DNA from: Zeus faber
Lineage: Eukaryota; Chordata; Actinopteri; Zeiformes; Zeidae
NCBI GenBank assembly: GCA_960531495.1
Contig: OY482859.1
Coordinates: forward strand, 10,869,661-10,933,660
DNA: 64,000 bases
Direction of reading: 5' to 3'
Each line of letters starts with the position of its first letter. The first letter of the stretch is position 1. This document shows positions 12,201 through 25,022 of the stretch, in pieces. The translations under genes and the position numbers were made by a program. The notes beneath the pieces are model-generated. The model saw nothing but the letters and a program-made list of their open reading frames with translations, did not search any database and was not told where the DNA came from.

Positions 12201-12948
12201 TCGAATTTGAGCCGACCACAATCAATTTGGGAAACGGTTACCGATATCACAATCATACTTTTCCATACAAATGTCATGGGAATTTTACACTTATTTTAGA
12301 AATGTCGTAATAGAGGGGCATTTCCGTCAGTTGGGTTGAGGCAAAGTAATTCGAATAGTATATTAGAATTTTTAATATTCCAATTTTCAACGTCAATAGA
12401 TAGCTCTTCTGGCTAGGTAGACATGTATTATTATACTAGGATGAGCTAACACCTTCATAGTGGCATAAAATGAACATAAAAAGACAATTTGTTAATTGCA
12501 ATAACTTGCAAGTGACAAATTGGCAACTAATCATCAAGTAAATGTCTTGACCATGACAACCCTGGCCAAGACGTTGACAACCAGACAACGACTGGTTTTC
12601 TGCTTGCGCTGTCTCACCTGTATATTTGGTGGATGCTGCGTTGTTGTCATGATTGCTGTGATTGTTTCCATCCTGCCCTGTGATCTCTTTATCGTCTTTC
12701 TCCTGGTCCCCGTTAAGACTTTTAAATACCGGGGAGCACTTTGAGTCCTCCTCAACGCCTCCTCCTTCTCTTAGCGCCTGTAGGTCTGGTACATCCGGTG
12801 CATTATTCCCCTCTAAACAGGGGGAGACCCTTGACTCGGCCTCTTGTAGGTCAATGGCAGCGGCAGCTGTGTCCAGGGGGGAACTTGGCTCAGTACGTCC
12901 ATTAACACCTTCGTGCTTCTCTGTGGCAGTGCGCTGAAACCCATCCAT
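9266..12948 (-). CDS. ppard: Peroxisome proliferator-activated receptor delta
   Basis: PPAR delta is a nuclear receptor (NR1C2) that heterodimerises with RXR and activates fatty-acid oxidation genes. Seven coding exons join in phase to 507 codons: 12618-12948, 11960-12111, 11707-11845, 11351-11553, 10202-10408, 9622-9865, 9266-9513. Residues 1-110 form a poorly conserved acidic A/B domain. Finger 1 of the DNA-binding domain starts at C140 ([20 protein letters not shown]), with the P-box CEGCKG across an exon junction. Finger 2 is [18 protein letters not shown]. The hinge has [14 protein letters not shown]. The ligand-binding domain shows [34 protein letters not shown] and [20 protein letters not shown]. 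The AF-2 helix is [13 protein letters not shown], and the activation tyrosine is fourth from... the QEIY position. [12 protein letters not shown] and the YKDMY ending favour delta over alpha or gamma. Untranslated 5' exons probably lie in 12949-14200 but were not located. Whether this is the a or b co-orthologue cannot be told. Confidence 0.96.
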
Positions 12949-14260
12949 GGTTTTTGTTCAGGCTGGTACAGCAGCTCCCCTCCTGTCACGTTGCTAACAT
13001 AACTCCCCTATCTAGAGGGTGGGAAAAATAGCAAAATTAAAATTATGACGCAAAGAAATGTGCGTGTAGGTCTCGATAAATCCCCCCAAAATCACTGATA
13101 ACGCACAGGGGCTATAGGAATGTCACGACGGCCTGGTTCACAAGTAACACCAGCGAGAATCGACATTCAGTTTGAGAGACTTTTTACTTTCACTCCACTA
13201 GATTTCAAAGCAAATACATATACTTTTTACGACACGACATTTCTAATACAGTTACATAACTTTAGCTTTACGAAAAAGAAGAAAGGAAAACAAGGATTCA
13301 TATAAATATCATATATATTGATATAAAACAATGATTTTTCTTGTTTTTTTAGGCATGGCAAAAAATAAACAAATCGGGGAATGGATCGACTATGATCCCA
13401 CCTGTTCAGTAAATTGCTCGGTTTTAGGTCAAATCTATACGTGGAAAACAGTCGGATCTCTGAACCCAGGAGAGCATCGTCTTGCTTCAATGCACTTGTT
13501 TAGTTAAAAGTTTGGAATAGGGGATGTGACTTTTGTCCTTGATGGCAGCCTGACAAGCCACCGCACGACATGTCACTGTGTCAACACAAACATGGACGCG
13601 ACCGGTGTCAACGTACTCCAACCCGGATGAGTGGCACAGAGGGAAAACGCCGCTGCGGCGAATGGGAACGACTCTGAACTGGACGGCGTCCACGGCGTGT
13701 GACCGGAGAGGCGCTTCCCGGCTGTGGCGGGGCCCGCCATGCAGCAACCTGTCACACTGGTTCTCAAAACACCCACCTCTGCGGTTCGCCGTTTTTTTTG
13801 TTACGGGTCGTTATAACAGGGCTTGGCACGCTGACGCTGCTTACACGCCGAGGCGGAGGTTGAAAGGACGTTCGGGTTCCGTTTCAACCCCGTGTAACTT
13901 TACAGTCCGGTTCCCGGAGGCGTGGGAGTGACTCGGCGGGGCACGTAGGGATCAGCGGAGCTAGCGTTAGCCCAGCTAGCCGCTCTGTTTACTGGGGACT
14001 AGCTCTATTTTACTGTTAACGTGGCTGACCCACATTCCGCCGTTTGCCTTTTAAAAGGCCGAGTTACCTTACCTTTCGCCGTTACGCCGCCGCTTCAAGC
14101 GAATGCACAGCATATGTACGAACGACTCCCCAGCGCGAAATGAGCAGCGGACGCTAGAACCGTCCCGGGGCGTCTGTTGACAAGTTGTTTGTAGTCACTA
14201 GCTGGGGTTAGCATGGGCTGCTAACGTCCAGGCTGCTCACAAACACTTGAAGTTGAGGTT
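12949..14260 (-). promoter_or_regulatory. ppard 5' UTR and promoter region (inferred)
   Basis: No coding exon was found here. The stretch 13550-14250 is GC-rich with several CpGs and is the best candidate for the ppard promoter and non-coding first exon. It lies upstream of the start codon at 12948. The exact transcription start is unknown. Confidence 0.4.
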
Positions 14261-14399
14261 GCGGGATCAAATGCGCTCTGCACACAAGCCAGTCCGGCGG
14301 ACAAAGGGGATGGTTTGTACTTCTACTGCTCGGATACTATCAGGAGATAAGCGGAGGCAAAGTGAACTGATAGCCTCCTGCACCCACCTCCCCCCCCCC

Positions 14400-14400
<1 letters not shown>

Positions 14401-14438
<38 letters not shown>
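14401..14438. repeat. (CA)n microsatellite
   Basis: About 18 perfect dinucleotide units. ORFs read through it on both strands are artefacts of the repeat. Confidence 0.95.
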
Positions 14439-15181
14439 CTCCCAGCCGCACCACTCGCACCACCCAAGCACCACCACGCAAGTGATGCGACACTTGTGAA
14501 ACGACCCGTTCGTAGCGAACTAAACCGTTTGAGCCACTCGTTCCGCGGATATCATTTTGACAAAAGTTAATCTTTTTTTTCTGCCCAAATAAGTGTTTTT
14601 TTTTTTTTTTACGACAGTAAAGCGCAATGGGTCCCCCCCCCCCGTGATCCACGGTTTGCGTTCTTCCGCCTCAGTAAACGCAGCTTAACAGAACCAACGA
14701 TTCTCCGTCCGGGACTTTCCGTTCAGGGCTCAGCGCCGAAGCGACTCTTCCGACCCTCGTTCATCGCTCGTCGTCGATCGGAGGCTCCCCCTCGCTCACC
14801 GTGCGCTGCGCCGGCCGCATCAAAACGAACGAAGAGGTGGAAGGGTTGAACGAAGCCTTTCACCGAGTGACTCGTCGGGGACCGAATCCCCAGAAACAAT
14901 CGAGCCGTTCATCCGAAGTGAAAACAGAACAGCGCCCAATCGCTCCGTCCACCGGCGCTTTATTTACGAAAAACAATCACAAAAAATCACAGACACGCGT
15001 TGGAACGGATTCATATAATCATCGTTCTTGATAAATCCAGGTTAATATATCCACACTATCTCCCCCCAAATGAAAATCACAAAAAACCCCACTGTTGACA
15101 TGCAGTCTGTTCCCTCTGCCAGAGGAGGGCTCTGTTGACTTACTTAATTATATACAGTATACTTTCTTACTTACTTAAATA

Positions 15182-15186
<5 letters not shown>

Positions 15187-15225
<39 letters not shown>

Positions 15226-15840
15226 TATATGTATGTATGTATATGTATATGTGTATATATAATGATATAATGATTGCCTGCCTGATTGACTGGTCATCAG
15301 CATCAAGTGGTTGAGTGGTGAACTTTACTTTTATTCACAAGAATCAGGAAGGTGTCAAATCAGCATAATTTCCCTTAAACAGTTCGTTTAATTGATAATG
15401 ATAAAAATGTCACGTTTTAATCATATTTGTTGAGTTATATATATATAGATATATATATATATCTATATCCATATAGATATAGATATCTATATATATAACT
15501 ATCTATAACTATCTATATATATATAGATATATATATATAATATATATAACTCCACCGTTATGATTAAAACATACGTATATATTCAAGGTATATATATATG
15601 TGTGTATGTGTATATATATATATATATATATATACGTATATATATAATGATGTAATGATTGCCTGGGTGACTGGTCATCGGCATCAAGTGGTTGAGTGAC
15701 ACAGTGGTTGGGTGGTAAACTTTACTTTTATTCACAAGAAGCAGGAAGGCAGTGTCAAATCAGCATAATTTCCCTTAAACAGTTCCAGTTTAATCGATAA
15801 TGATAAAAGTGTCACGTTTTAATCATATCCGTGGAGTGAT
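15187..15840. repeat. AT-rich block with duplicated unit and inverted copy
   Basis: Two direct copies of a unit of about 170-185 bp (15270-15435 and 15655-15838) share TGATTGCCTG, CTGGTCAT and AATTTCCCTTAAACAGTTC, and end in ACGTTTTAATCATAT. Between them lie long (TA)n/(GATA)-type palindromic tracts and an inverted copy of the unit's end (ATGATTAAAACAT, about 15559-15571). The whole block is likely to fold into a large hairpin. Confidence 0.75.
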
Positions 15841-16232
15841 ATACCATTAGAAATTTATTACAAAATAGGTTATATTGTTGATGATGAAGGATGATGAACA
15901 TTTAATATTTTCCACAGCTAGGGAAGACAAAGAAATGCACTCTATTTACAAGCACGTTAACTGACGATGGAAACAGGAAGTATTGTGACTTTTCACTGTT
16001 TCTTTCTCTCGTGTTGCCGTCTATGTGATGAGATATTCATGAGATATCCACAAAAACACGCAATAGATTCATCTTCTGAAATAATCCTAAATTTCTTCAC
16101 ACTGAAGTATTGTTTATGACCGGACCCGGACAAATATTAGTTTAGCAATGAATGTTACAACGTATAAATAATATGACACAGTTTAAAACCAATGCTGACT
16201 GTGAGGTTGTGAGTGACACAAAGGTTTTGAAA

Positions 16233-16629
16233 CAGTGGTTCTCAACTGTTCTAGTCTTAGGATCAAGATTTGTCCCCTTTGTCCTCTGTCATAAAACTAT
16301 GACGCATAACATAATTAAGGATTTAAACCATTGTTATTTATTTCACACACTAAATAGTGCAGTAATGTGTAATAAGGCACAATGCTTTTCCGTGCATTAT
16401 TAAACGCAGACATAAAATAATCAAATTAAATAAAAAGCCAAAAACGACACCATTTATTTTTTTAATCTTTACAGCAATAAAATACAAAGGGGACTAATGA
16501 AAAGGCATGGCTTTTGCTTTTGCTTTGCCATAGCTTTGCTTTTCCAAAGTAAACATATACACCCGCCGACCACTTGAAGTGGACCTGCAACCCAGTTTTG
16601 GATCGGGAGCCAATCGTTGAGAACCACTG
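16233..16629. mobile_element. hAT-like non-autonomous DNA transposon (MITE)
   Basis: The left end CAGTGGTTCTCAAC (16233-16246) and right end GTTGAGAACCACTG (16616-16629) are perfect 14-bp terminal inverted repeats of the hAT-Charlie type. The flanking octamers TTTTGAAA and GTTTAAAA match at 6 of 8 positions, consistent with a decayed 8-bp target duplication. The 397-bp interior has no transposase ORF. It lies just downstream of the def6 stop codon and may be part of the def6 3' UTR. Confidence 0.8.
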
Positions 16630-16797
16630 GTTTAAAACGAATATCAGTTAACTCTTTTTTTAAAATGTATATTATCTGCAGGGACATCACAATGGAAAGG
16701 TCTTCTCGTTGCATGACCTTGTCTCTGACACATTTCCCATCAGAATACCTCCCAAGTGTGATCAAAAAGATCTGTTCGCGGCCTCTGATCAATCACT

Positions 16798-19700
16798 TTA
16801 CGGGATATCCATGTTTCCATTGGACACCTGCGAGAGGCGTTTGTCCCCTTCGAGCTCGGTGCTGTTGTCGACATTCTCCTTGCTCTCCTCGTCTTTCTCC
16901 TCAGATCGCATCCTGATACGCAGCCCGGGGTCCCGTTGCATGGGAATTTGGAAAGCAGAGAACGAGCTTCCTAGAGACGGTCGTTTCTCTGTCAAGAACA
17001 GAAAGAAAACCCGACAGAAAGCAAAGCAGTCAGCCACGCTATGAAGGAGGTAGAAAGGGCATATTTTAAAATAGGCCAATGTGGTTTAAGTCTCTGAGAT
17101 GACACGACAATGAAATTATGAAGAAAAAACATGCTTCAAAAAAAATGGAGCAAAGCTAAAACAAAGAAACGCCAGTGTATTTTAGAAACCATCATTTAGT
17201 AAATTACATATTGTTATTCTTGTTATAATTCAAACAAACGTTTTCTTGATGCACAATGAAATTGCGACAAAGCCACAAAACCAAATGAAACATTTACTGA
17301 CTTGCATATATTTAAGAGAGAAGTTGCATAAAAAAATATTCCCGGAACTACTTGGCAAAAGTTCTGAATTATTTTCGGTAAAATAATTTTTGAAGGTATT
17401 TGAAATATTTAAGGGGGACCTATTATCAAAAACTCACTTTTCAGTGGTTGTGCAATACATTTTGGTCTCTGATGGGCCGACTAACACACTAACTGTGAAA
17501 TAAGACAACCCAGTCAGTTTATTGTGAGCTGTCGAATTTCAGAAAACATGTGGTGAAATAAGCCATTCAGATTTTCAGCCCTTATCTACATCATTTAGGA
17601 TTAGAGTAGAATTAGAACCGGCCTCCATCTGAGAGTAACTCCACCCTTGGCTGGAGAATAACAAGCGCCGCTGGGAAGACCAGCACAAATCTTTTAAAAG
17701 AAAGAGGAATTAATACCAGCTGTCTGTGAAGAAACTGCAGACGATGGAAATCAAAGAACTTAAAAAATAATTCTGTATGCAGTAGATACACTGTAGGCTG
17801 CGGCACACGCTCCACTGTGCGTTTCACCAAACAAAACCAATAGAAATGGTGTGTTTTTATTTTGGATGTATTTATTTTATTTTATTTTACAACGTTTACA
17901 TGAAACAAAAAACCTTTGTGTGCGGCGTCCCGGTGCGGCCTCCCCCACAATCTTGGAGGGCGGCAACGAAAGTGGCAACAAACTTTTTAAATTAGGCCTT
18001 GTAGATTTGATATGAGCGAGGATTCAGATTCTCAACTCAACTCAAATTTGTTCAGAAGCACATTTTTGTGGACTGACAAGGTATAACAAGTGAAAGTTTA
18101 CTGACTAAATACAACTGAACCCCGAAGTAAAGCTCAAATCCCAGTGGCTCACAGAACCCTGAACTTGCGCTCAAACCCCATTAGCTCACAGAACTCGGGG
18201 CCAGGCAGCTAATTGACATTCAAAGCGACGCACACTGACACAGCCCTTCGGGAACAGGTGGGTTATAGAGGCATGTTAGAATGGTTAGAATGCATACTCT
18301 GAGCTGTATTTTCAGCAGAAAAAAAATCAAAAACATGTTTTGGGGACCTCAGAGACTTATATTAATTTGTTGAAAAGGAGCAGAATAGGTCCCCTTTAAC
18401 AAAACAGAGATAAATTGAATCTTCACCTGTCATCACTGAGATACAGTTTAATAGCGCCACCAGATAATGTTGGCATCAATAAGGTCCTGTACTGAACTGA
18501 GGGGACCAACTGAACACGTTTTTTTACACAATGCACATTCTTGTCGTACAAATGGGACTCACCTCCTGGACCGATGGGACGCATCAGTCTGTTCATCTGA
18601 ACATTCCAGTGTTTCACGTTGGTGCTGGCTTGGCGGAGCTTCCTTTGGGCAGCCTATCAGAGGGCCAATAAAATATTCGGTCACAGCGACTGTGTGCAAT
18701 GATACTAATAAATGGCACAACGTAAAATAATTGTGATATAATATTTGTGGTGCTACGATTAGATAGTTTCACAAGTTCACTCCAAGTTTCTTTAAGGAAG
18801 AAAACTACCAGCAACACTCAACATAACAACATTACAATGAGATTCATCAATTCTCCCAGAATTCACACAAAATTCCAGACATATTTTTGGTATTTCCATG
18901 AAAGATCATACACAAAGGACTGCTTCTTCAGGCAGAATGTCCCTCTCAAAAGACGGATGCATTTGTTATTTGGATGCATTGCTTCTTTAAAACTCTAAAA
19001 CAAGAAAATAGACCTATATTGGTCTTAAAAAAATATATATATATACTATGAATATTATATTTATTCCAATTCATGCCACTGTATACATTATTAATCTATT
19101 CCCTGATCAAATCTGAAAGTTATCCAAGAGAATTTTTTTTTTGTTTTCCATTCTCAGATATGAACCGTGGGAGTCTTACCACCACGTCTTGGTCCACTCT
19201 GTATCGGTTGGCCCGAACCTCCTCCAGCTGCCGCTGCGCCTCGTCCAGGGCTCGGGACTTGTTCTCCATCTCCTGCTTCAGCTCCTGCTTCTCCCTCTGG
19301 GTCTTCAATATGTATTCTTCTTGCTCTTCCTGCAGCCTCATCAGAGCCTTCATCTTATCCTCTTCCTCGGCCAGCAACCTGGACACAAGAGTGACTTCAC
19401 AGGGTCTAGATGGGCCCCTCGCTTTCCTGCTGTGTTTTTGCCGTCTGACATTTGAAGGACAAGGGCGACAGGAACGACAGGGAGGTGCTGCGGGGGAGGC
19501 TGTCTCCTGTTTTGCTTGTTGTTGTTGTTGTTGTTGTTGTTCACTTCACTTTTAAAGCGGACATTTTGAGCTTTTGACCGCTTTTTAGTGCTTCAACTGT
19601 CACTTATGGACTCATTAAAGAATTTATTTTACACCTGGATCCCAAATTGGGATAACTGCCGCCAGCCCATAAACACCCAATCGTGTATACACATAGTTCT

Positions 19701-22700
19701 GACTGCACACGACTCGACAACTTCCTTTGTTAACTCTACTTCCTCAGGAAAGCAGCATTACCTCCCTCAGATAGATAGAAAGCAGATCATGAGCTTCACA
19801 GAAAGAAATCTATTCATATCAGCGGCAGTGTGTGCAGAAAAGCCCCTTCCGAAGCGCCACACTCAAAACAATGTTTACAAACCATTTCCCCGAACGTATT
19901 GCGTTTGATCACGTATGCAAGTGTGCATTCGCGCTCAGGAGTGCTAAAATCCACAGATATTGCCCTACCCGGTTTGAGCGTAGCGGAAAGCCTCCTCGTC
20001 CAGCCGGGCTTTGATCTCCAGCTGCAAAGCCTCCTCCAGACGCTTCTGCATCTCCTCCAGCTCCTGGATCCGCTTTTTCTGCCTCTCCGCCTCTTCCTCC
20101 TTCAGCGCCATCTCCACCTGCATGCTGGCTCGGGCCTTCAGGCAAGCGACAAGGAAGGAAGCAAATATTTACCCGACTCATCGGCTCTCAACGTGGACTC
20201 ATGTTAAACTTCCATTATTTCATTTGCAAGACGTTAGCACCCGTTAGAGAATGTACAGTAGTGATTGTTTTGATCATAGTTTCACCGTTATCTCTTGCTT
20301 ATGGTCTAAGCGGCTGGAAAATTTTGCACTAAATCATAACGTGGACAAAATCTTATCGAATGGGGTCCTGATGAGTAGCAACTTCAGGGTTCTCAATGTG
20401 AAAAAAGTTGAGAATCACTACTCTAATGCATAACATGATGGACAATGTCCATTTACATATTAAGCCAATTGGTCAATATGGCAAATGCGCTTCTGCTACA
20501 GCTACCTCACCCGTCATCCACTTTCTCCCTCAAATGACGTGACATCATTCCATTTTGATCGACTTCTGCCATCGCAAGGGATGGATCAATAGCATGTTTT
20601 TAAAACTAATACCCATTCGGAACACTATAGACTTAAGACCATTAGTTTGGGGTCATCAGAGCTGCTGATTGGCATATAATCATCTTTGTCCATGAGAGAG
20701 ATTGAAAAAGCTTCAATGGGTCAGAAAGGTCGAAATCAAGTTACTTTCAATATCTTACTGGTTTGCTATGGCCCTTGGTGTAAGATTTTTATATTAGGGA
20801 TATCCTCCGATAGCAATACCCTATTTTAGCTTGATATTGGACCGATATCCAATACCACTTTATTATTATTATTATTATTATACTATATTATCACCATATC
20901 ATCTTTGCATAGTACTATTTTATATAATATTATACTTTATACTCCTATATTATATTATAATAAAAGTCCCTGTAAAGTGAATTCAGTGATTTGCTTCACA
21001 TTATACTTGTTAGAATAAGTGGTGTGGGGGTGGTGGGATTTAAGCAGCCACACCTATGTTGGATCTACTTCATTGAGCCCAGGATCTGAGGTGGCTGTGC
21101 ACCTGTTGCTCATCAGAACAATCAATGTGCACGGGTTAAATCACCCATCGGAGGGGGCGTGTTTGTCATGACACGATTCCATCTGCTCTTGGCATATTAC
21201 GGCCTTGCCAATAAACCGGTTTGTCCTCCATATCCTCGCCTGTGTCTCTGTGTGGGGGAGCCAGGGAAAAGCCACTTGGATGGCTTGTGGCAGGGGATCT
21301 GCCACAGAAAGTACTTGCTGAAAATATGTGAAAGGACTGAACGACGTAGTAGTGAATTGTGCAGTTAGACCGTTAAAACAGTTTCTCACCATTTTCGTGG
21401 TCCGGATTATTTGGGCAGGCCTAAATCATGACTCATTGAGCCATCACACTTGGCATGGCCCCTCCCCTAACACTATATGAACACCAAGTCGGAATTGGAG
21501 CATCAGTGGTGAAATAAGCTCAGCTAAGCTAAGCTGGGATAAAACGTTTTTGGGGCAATAAACACCTAGAGTAAAAGGTGTCTTCAGGGAGACCGTGAAC
21601 TCATGACACGGACGCCCAGAAAAAAAAAAAAAAAGAACCGTCCCGTTGGTTTGACCGCGCAGGGTGTGGTTACGTTTGCATTGGCTGCATGCTAGCAGGC
21701 CGCTAATGGTCAGACAGCAGCGCATCATTCAAATTTGACTGGATGGTTAATAACACATTTTTCTGTGGTGTTACCAACTCAGAATACATATTTATTATTG
21801 CTTTACAGGGGCTTAAGGTTTGGACATCGTAATACCACCCTGCATTATAAATCATTATAAATAGTATATAATTCACTACTTTACTTCTAACTATTGCTAC
21901 TGCTGCTATCACTGGAATTAAACTTTCTGTATTGCTGTTGTGATGTCACTGCACATCATTGATGTCACTACCAGAACTTACTTGCACTATTTGTTTTGCT
22001 GCTGTGACACCTGGATTACAATATCTTATCTCGCCTTATCTTATCTGTATATCCATACCCCTCTCACAGGGCTCCTAATTTCCATGCTACATCCGCCCTC
22101 ACCTCCTCCGCCTCACGCAGCTGGATCTCCAGGGCCTGCTGGAGCTGCTCGTGCTGCTGCCGCCGTCTCAGCTCGTCCTGCTCCAGGAGTTCCTTAGCCT
22201 GCTTCTGCGCCTCCTTCAGGAGCTCCAGCTCTGCCAGCTTGCGCTCCCGTTCCTCCTGCAGGGCTCGCAGCCTCTGCAGCTCCTCCTCCTTGGCCTGATG
22301 CCGCTTCTCTCGCTGCTCCCGCTGCTCCCGCCGTTTCAGCTTCAAATCCTTGTGGAGAGAGGTCTTCCCCTCCACGTGCAGCCTGATGGCTGTTTGAATG
22401 GCTGAAGGAAGGAAGGATGTTATGCAATAATGCTGCAGAGATGTAGAAAGACTTGAGGTCAATTATTCATCTTGCAGTGCAAGCATTACTGTTAATAAAG
22501 CCACCATCAAATCAAACCAAAACTAACTTTACTTATAGAGCGACTTTCAGGAAAGCAGATGCAATTCAAAGTGCTTTACATAAAAAAGAGTGATTGTAAT
22601 ATGTCACTCAAGAAAATAAGAAACGCAAGGAAAGAAATAAGGAATAAAATAATTAGAAATCAAATTATAATATAAAATAAATATTTTAAAAGCAATATGA

Positions 22701-24975
22701 ATGTAAATATATAAAATTATATTAAAACACAGGGAATATTGATTCAGATAAAATAGAAATAAAACATACCCAGATGATAAAACCCCTCCTTATGTAAAAG
22801 CCAGGCTAAGAAGGCGTGTTTTCAGATTATTTTTAAAGATGTCTACTGATGGTGCGTTTCTCAGGCCCTCTGGGAGGCTGTTCCAGAGACCGGGACCTTA
22901 AACACTAAAAGCTGCCTCTACTATTAATGTTTCCAAGTTGACTGAGAGAATCCCACCAACCTGTTGTCCATTCCTGCCTCTGCTTAGTGTCTGAGGCACT
23001 CATCTCATACGTCTTAGAGAGTGTTTTCAGACAGAACATACACCTCTTTCCATCTCGGTCTGGCAGCACCTGTTAAATCAAGGAAAAACTAATTGTAAGT
23101 TATATATATACACTGTATAGGAGTTAGTATGGCTTTAATATAGGTAAATAGGTTAATGATCATTAAAAGTGTGGATAGTTTTAAGTCTATGTGAAATATT
23201 TTTTTATATGCAAAACGTCTGGTGGTTTTTATCCTACTATATGTTGAAAATGCACAGTATTTTTGTATCGTAGGCCTAAAGGATAATTTTAAGGGACAAT
23301 CGCGGTTATTCAAGTCAAGTCAAGTTTATTTATATAGCCCTTAATCACAATACAGTCTCAAAGGGCTTCACAAACCTACATTTCACAGAGAAATCAACGG
23401 CATCCCCTAGTCTGAACCCTCATCCGGGCAGGGAAAAACTCCCAGAAAACCCCTTTGGGGAAAAAAGGTTGCTGGTTCGATCCCAGGCTCCTCCTGCTAG
23501 CATGCTGTAGTGTCCTTGAGCAAGACACTTAACCCCTAATTGCTCCTGATGGCTGCGTCCGTCAGTGTTTGAACAATTGTAAGTCGCTTTGGATAAAAGC
23601 GTCTGCTAAATGACTGAATGTAAATGTAAAAAAAAGGGGTGAAACCTTGAGAAGGGGCCGTAGAAGAGGGATCCCCCTTACAGGATAACCAGGCTGCAAC
23701 GGATGCCGGTTAAAGACAGTTGTTCTGAAGCTATTCTCTCAATACTGAATCAATTTAGAGATTCTGATGCCAATCAATCAGGTTGACTGCAATTGATGGA
23801 AAAAAACGGTGTATACTGGATATCAAGAGTTTTCCTTTAACAAGGTAAACAATTAAACAAAAACACATTCCTAGAAGCAGAACAGAAATGACTAAAGAAA
23901 TCCCTGAAATTTAAAACGGTAGCAAAGAAATCCTGCGTGTCACCCAAATTACCTCCACACAGCAGTTCCCATCGAGAACTATGTTGCCCTGGCAGTCCTT
24001 GCGGTCCTCCCCGGTGTAGTAGGCCAGGTTACTGGGCCTCAGAGTAAACCAGCGTTCCTTCCAGCTTCTCCTGAGCTGGCCCTTCTTCCACAGGTAGCCC
24101 TGGACACAGCCCAACCACCACACGTGATCACCCGTACCAAAATGGGACCCAAAGGACTCAAGAACTGAATTCTGGTTTCTAGAGGCGGACACAAAGGACT
24201 CATACCTCCTTCAGGACATCGCCGACTATCTCTCTGTAAACCTCCTCGATAGCCATGCCTATTATGCTTTTGTCAATCCCTCTTGTTATTTTCCCAGAGT
24301 TCATCATATCCAGAAAAACCCAAACATTGAAGCCCTTCTGCTGCACTGCATCCTGGGAGATGAAGTCCTCTAATTCGACACAGTTCAACTCAATGCTCAT
24401 TGCCATGCATATTTTCTTCAGTAGGTACTCCACCTGAGCAGAGGAGGGGAAACAAACATCTTAGTCACAGTGGTTTTGGAGGTGGAGAAGCGAGGTGCGA
24501 GGTAGGGAGGATTTTGTTTTAATTTTGAATAGAGGTCGTATCTATATCCGTAAAACCATATTCCAATGAATGGTTAATCACACTGCGGTATCATCACAGC
24601 TATGGAGCCTTGTAGAGTGGCATACCATCTGCCCCCTTAAGTAGCGGTTCGCAGAGAAAAAAAAACAAAACCTTGACAGGAAACCGAGATGTATGCTGCA
24701 AGTGAGACACAAAGTTTACACTACTTCTGCATAATAAAGGCACAGGGTTCCATAACATCAGAACACAATGCTTTAGGCCCACACAAAAAAGCTAACATTG
24801 ACCCATATTTCTACCCCATAAATTCCATGAGGTCAAATGTATGCACATACAGTTACTGTATTCCAGTTTACAAATAAGTGTCATAAAGTACCATTAATAA
24901 TAAAAATAATAGTTGTTATAATAATAATTATTATTATTGTTAATGTTATTATCATCATCATCATCATCATCATCA

Positions 24976-25022
<47 letters not shown>

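Larger units (their letters stand above)
14261..16224. other. ppard-def6 intergenic region with no gene seen
   Basis: Apart from the CA tract, a poly(C) run at about 14630-14643 and the TA-rich repeat block described separately, I see nothing here that looks like an exon or an RNA gene. The AT-rich stretch 15840-16220 is unremarkable. Confidence 0.5.
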
